From JAJEFO01 sp009843725 (GTDB lineage Bacteria; Pseudomonadota; Alphaproteobacteria; Rhodobacterales; Rhodobacteraceae): a stretch of DNA of 64,000 nucleotides. Positions 62,239-64,000 of this stretch are shown piece by piece (positions within the stretch are counted from its first letter, which is position 1; each line of letters opens with the position of its first letter). Where the stretch lies: positions 496,001-560,000 of the forward strand of contig CBDEUJ010000002.1 of NCBI GenBank assembly GCA_965243215.1, read 5' to 3'. The position numbers and the translations under genes were made by a program. The notes below the pieces were generated by a model. That model was not told the DNA's origin and made no database searches. It saw only the letters and a program-made list of their open reading frames with translations.

Positions 62239-63228
62239 ATGTCAGACGTAATGCACAATTTCGAACTCTACCAGCCTGATTCGGTTCAGGCGGCGGCGGA
62301 CCTGCTTGGGGAGTTTGATGATGCCTGGGTCATCGCGGGCGCAAAGGACAGCCTGGGCTGGTTCAAGGACAGGGTGATGCAGCCTTCCGTGGTCGTCGAC
62401 ATCGGGGGAATTGCGGAACTCAGCGGCATCGAGGAAACGGACGACGGTGGCCTCTATATCGGTGCGACGACAACGCTGACGGATGTCGTCGAGAACCCGC
62501 TCGTCAGCGAACGGTATCCAATCCTTTCGCTGGCCGCGTCAAAGGTCGCCTCGCCGCAGATTCGCAATGCCGGAACGATCGGTGGCAACATCTCGCAGGA
62601 CACCCGTTGCGTCTATTACCGCAGCGGGTTCCCGTGCTACCGGGCCGGCGGCAACACCTGCTACGCCAACACTCCGACGGCAATGAACCGTGATCACGCG
62701 TTGTTCGAGGTGAGCAGGTGCGTCGCGGTCACTCCCTCGGACACCGCTCCGGCGATGGTTGCGCTCGACGCCAGCATGGTCATTCGCAGGAACGGCGAGG
62801 ATGTCGAGGTTCCGGCCAGCGAATACTTCATCGGACCGGAGATCGACATCACCCGCATGACCGCCCTCGAACACGGGGACATCCTTCTCGGCATTCGCCT
62901 TCCTGGGACCTGGGCCAACGCCCGCCACTATTTCGAGAAGTCGGCCGACAGGAACACGTGGGACTTCGCCCTCGTCAGCATCACCATGGTTGCGAAGATG
63001 GCTGGCGGCGCCATTGAAGATGCGGCCATGGTCTGCGGCGGAGTGCAATGCACGCCGCGCAGGCTGACCGAGGTGGAGGACGTGATCAGGGGCGAAGTTC
63101 CGGGTCCGGACGTGGAAACGCTGGTACGCCGGGTAGCTTCGCGCGGCGCCCAGCCGCTGAACTTCAACCACTTCAAGATACCCCTGATGGAGAGCCTTGC
63201 GGCCAGGGCGGTTCGCTCGCTGACGTGA
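62239..63228 (+). CDS. FAD-binding subunit of molybdenum hydroxylase
   Basis: Protein of 329 residues of the CO/xanthine dehydrogenase medium-subunit family: FAD motif AGAKDSLGWFKDRVMQPSVVVDI, then ASPQIRNAGTIGGNISQDTRC, then the C-terminal domain with VCGGVQCTPRRLTE. A cysteine-rich insertion (RCVYYRSGFPCYRAGG, NTCYANTP) is the type seen in members with an extra [4Fe-4S] cluster, such as 4-hydroxybenzoyl-CoA reductase. GGGAGGA precedes the ATG. It completes the three-subunit enzyme; the extra cluster may give a route to the cytochrome downstream. Confidence 0.93.
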   Translation: MSDVMHNFELYQPDSVQAAADLLGEFDDAWVIAGAKDSLGWFKDRVMQPSVVVDIGGIAELSGIEETDDGGLYIGATTTLTDVVENPLVSERYPILSLAASKVASPQIRNAGTIGGNISQDTRCVYYRSGFPCYRAGGNTCYANTPTAMNRDHALFEVSRCVAVTPSDTAPAMVALDASMVIRRNGEDVEVPASEYFIGPEIDITRMTALEHGDILLGIRLPGTWANARHYFEKSADRNTWDFALVSITMVAKMAGGAIEDAAMVCGGVQCTPRRLTEVEDVIRGEVPGPDVETLVRRVASRGAQPLNFNHFKIPLMESLAARAVRSLT

Positions 63229-63232
63229 TCTG

Positions 63233-63379
63233 GTGGACCTGTTTCGATTCACCACGGACATGTTCGGCCGGAAACTGCTGGTCGGAGTCAACTGGGAGCT
63301 TCTATGGCTCCCGGTTGTCGCCGCCGCACTCGTCATCTTGGCACATCTGTTCATTTGTGCGATTCGTAGGAGGAACTGA
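63233..63379 (+). CDS. Small single-helix membrane protein
   Basis: A 48-codon frame starting GTG (MDLFRFTTDMFGRKLL...) with one membrane helix (LLWLPVVAAALVILAHLFICAI) and a basic tail RRRN. It starts 5 bases after the FAD subunit stop and precedes the cytochrome gene. The ribosome site is weak; an ATG at 63260 is an alternative start. It is likely a partner of the cytochrome or of the hydroxylase; function unknown. Confidence 0.5.
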   Translation: MDLFRFTTDMFGRKLLVGVNWELLWLPVVAAALVILAHLFICAIRRRN

Positions 63380-63451
63380 TTTCGGTTGCAGCGGTTTGCG
63401 AGGACTGCAGTCGGTCGGTTCGCATCGGTCCATCGGCATTGCGGAGATTGA

Positions 63452-64000
63452 ATGGCCGATTCTGAGGAAGCGTCAGGAGTGAGGCACCAGTTCAGTGACC
63501 GATTGTTTCACTGGGTCATGGCGGTTTGCATCATCTTGCTTGGGGCAACGGCGTTCCTGCCCATCATCGGAGTCAAGTTCGATTGGATTCCGATACACTG
63601 GTGGACAGGGGTGGTCCTCGTCGCAGCCATATTGTTCCACCTGTACAGAGTGCTTGCCGTCCACGGCATCGGCAAAATGCTGCCCGCGGCGGATGATGTG
63701 AGAGAAACCGTGCGGGTCGTCCTGAACCGAAACACGGAGGACCTGAAGCCGGCAAAGTACGACGCCTTCCAGAAGTCCTATCACTGGACTGCAGCGGTCA
63801 CGGTGCTCGCGACGGCGGCAACCGGAGTGATCATGCTGGCCAAGATCGACACCACGTTCTGGAAGCGCGATCCCGCGCTTCTCTCCGAACCGGTCTGGGG
63901 CGTGATTTACGTCGTCCACGGGCTGGGAGCGATGTTGCTGCTGTTCCTCGTCATCCTTCACGTCTACTTTTCACTTGTTCCAAGTCACCGCGCCTATCTG
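63452..64000 (+). CDS. Cytochrome b (formate dehydrogenase gamma/b561-like), partial
   Basis: At least 183 residues, running off the window. FSDRLFHWVMAVCIILLGATAFLP, HWWTGVVLVAAILFHLYRVLA, YHWTAAVTVLATAATGVIML and VVHGLGAMLLLFLVILHVY are four membrane helices with histidines placed to bind two b hemes. GGAG lies 5 bases before the ATG. As last gene of the operon it would take electrons from the periplasmic hydroxylase into the quinone pool. The C-terminus is outside the window. Confidence 0.85.
   Translation, partial: MADSEEASGVRHQFSDRLFHWVMAVCIILLGATAFLPIIGVKFDWIPIHWWTGVVLVAAILFHLYRVLAVHGIGKMLPAADDVRETVRVVLNRNTEDLKPAKYDAFQKSYHWTAAVTVLATAATGVIMLAKIDTTFWKRDPALLSEPVWGVIYVVHGLGAMLLLFLVILHVYFSLVPSHRAYL

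Overview
The window is GC-rich DNA from an alphaproteobacterium, most likely a Rhodobacterales/Paracoccaceae-type organism. The evidence is the nuoA-B-C-D-E-[DUF5337]-F gene order, an HvrA-type H-NS protein, a MobF relaxase module of the kind found on rhodobacteral plasmids, and a DUF2927-like protein. It divides into an accessory half (1 to about 35 kb) and a more chromosome-like half (about 35 to 64 kb). Many scars (relics, one nonsense codon, two transposon remains or insertions) suggest a genome under active rearrangement.

Accessory half. 1-15 kb is plasmid or integrative-element backbone. It holds a SLOG/DUF2493 protein, a 4.3-copy tandem array of about 372-bp units with paired stems, helically spaced iteron-like palindromes, a MobC-like ribbon-helix-helix protein, a large membrane protein with a PD-(D/E)XK-like centre, a lipoprotein, an EEP-fold phosphoesterase, a MobF relaxase-helicase with a small membrane protein and a helix-turn-helix protein behind it, and an H-NS protein. 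16-26 kb looks like a defence or conflict island: three all-alpha proteins with HEPN-like RX4-6H motifs, a membrane-tethered DEDDh exonuclease, a truncated NYN nuclease, a HigBA toxin-antitoxin pair, an SNase-barrel lipoprotein and a possible frameshifted gene. 26-33 kb holds small secreted or unknown genes, a paralogous barrel lipoprotein, a CPBP protease, an integrase relic, an anchored SNase and the C-terminal stub of an MmeI-like methyltransferase. An intact tyrosine integrase (33.5-34.8 kb) closes this half.

Chromosome-like half. A beta-propeller glycosidase-like gene is followed by an MFS exporter gene with a nonsense codon, an EcsC protein and the start of the complex I operon (nuoA-F). 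Three gaps of that operon hold small reading frames that overlap the next start by ATGA, and another short frame follows nuoD. nuoG and later subunits do not follow. Instead there is a complete ISAs1-type insertion (perfect 10-bp target duplication) and a broken TnpB gene.

From 47.3 to 58.1 kb lies a sugar-acid utilisation locus under one LacI-family regulator: an ABC importer, regulator, 3-hydroxyisobutyrate-dehydrogenase-like enzyme, gluconokinase, gluconate 5-dehydrogenase, 2-hydroxyacid dehydrogenase, L-idonate 5-dehydrogenase, GlcG/HbpS-like protein and SMP-30 lactonase. The palindrome TGTTATCGATAACA, exact or near-exact, lies in front of the transporter, between both divergent gene pairs and in front of the regulator, which ties the locus into one regulon. 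Import, lactone hydrolysis, oxidation or reduction between idonate, 5-ketogluconate and gluconate, then phosphorylation to 6-phosphogluconate is the inferred route.

The last 5 kb hold a molybdenum hydroxylase of the xanthine dehydrogenase family with a Tat signal on its iron-sulfur subunit, followed by a tiny membrane protein and a cytochrome b that runs off the window. Together they suggest periplasmic oxidation of a substrate with electrons passed to quinone. No rRNA, tRNA or CRISPR array was seen.
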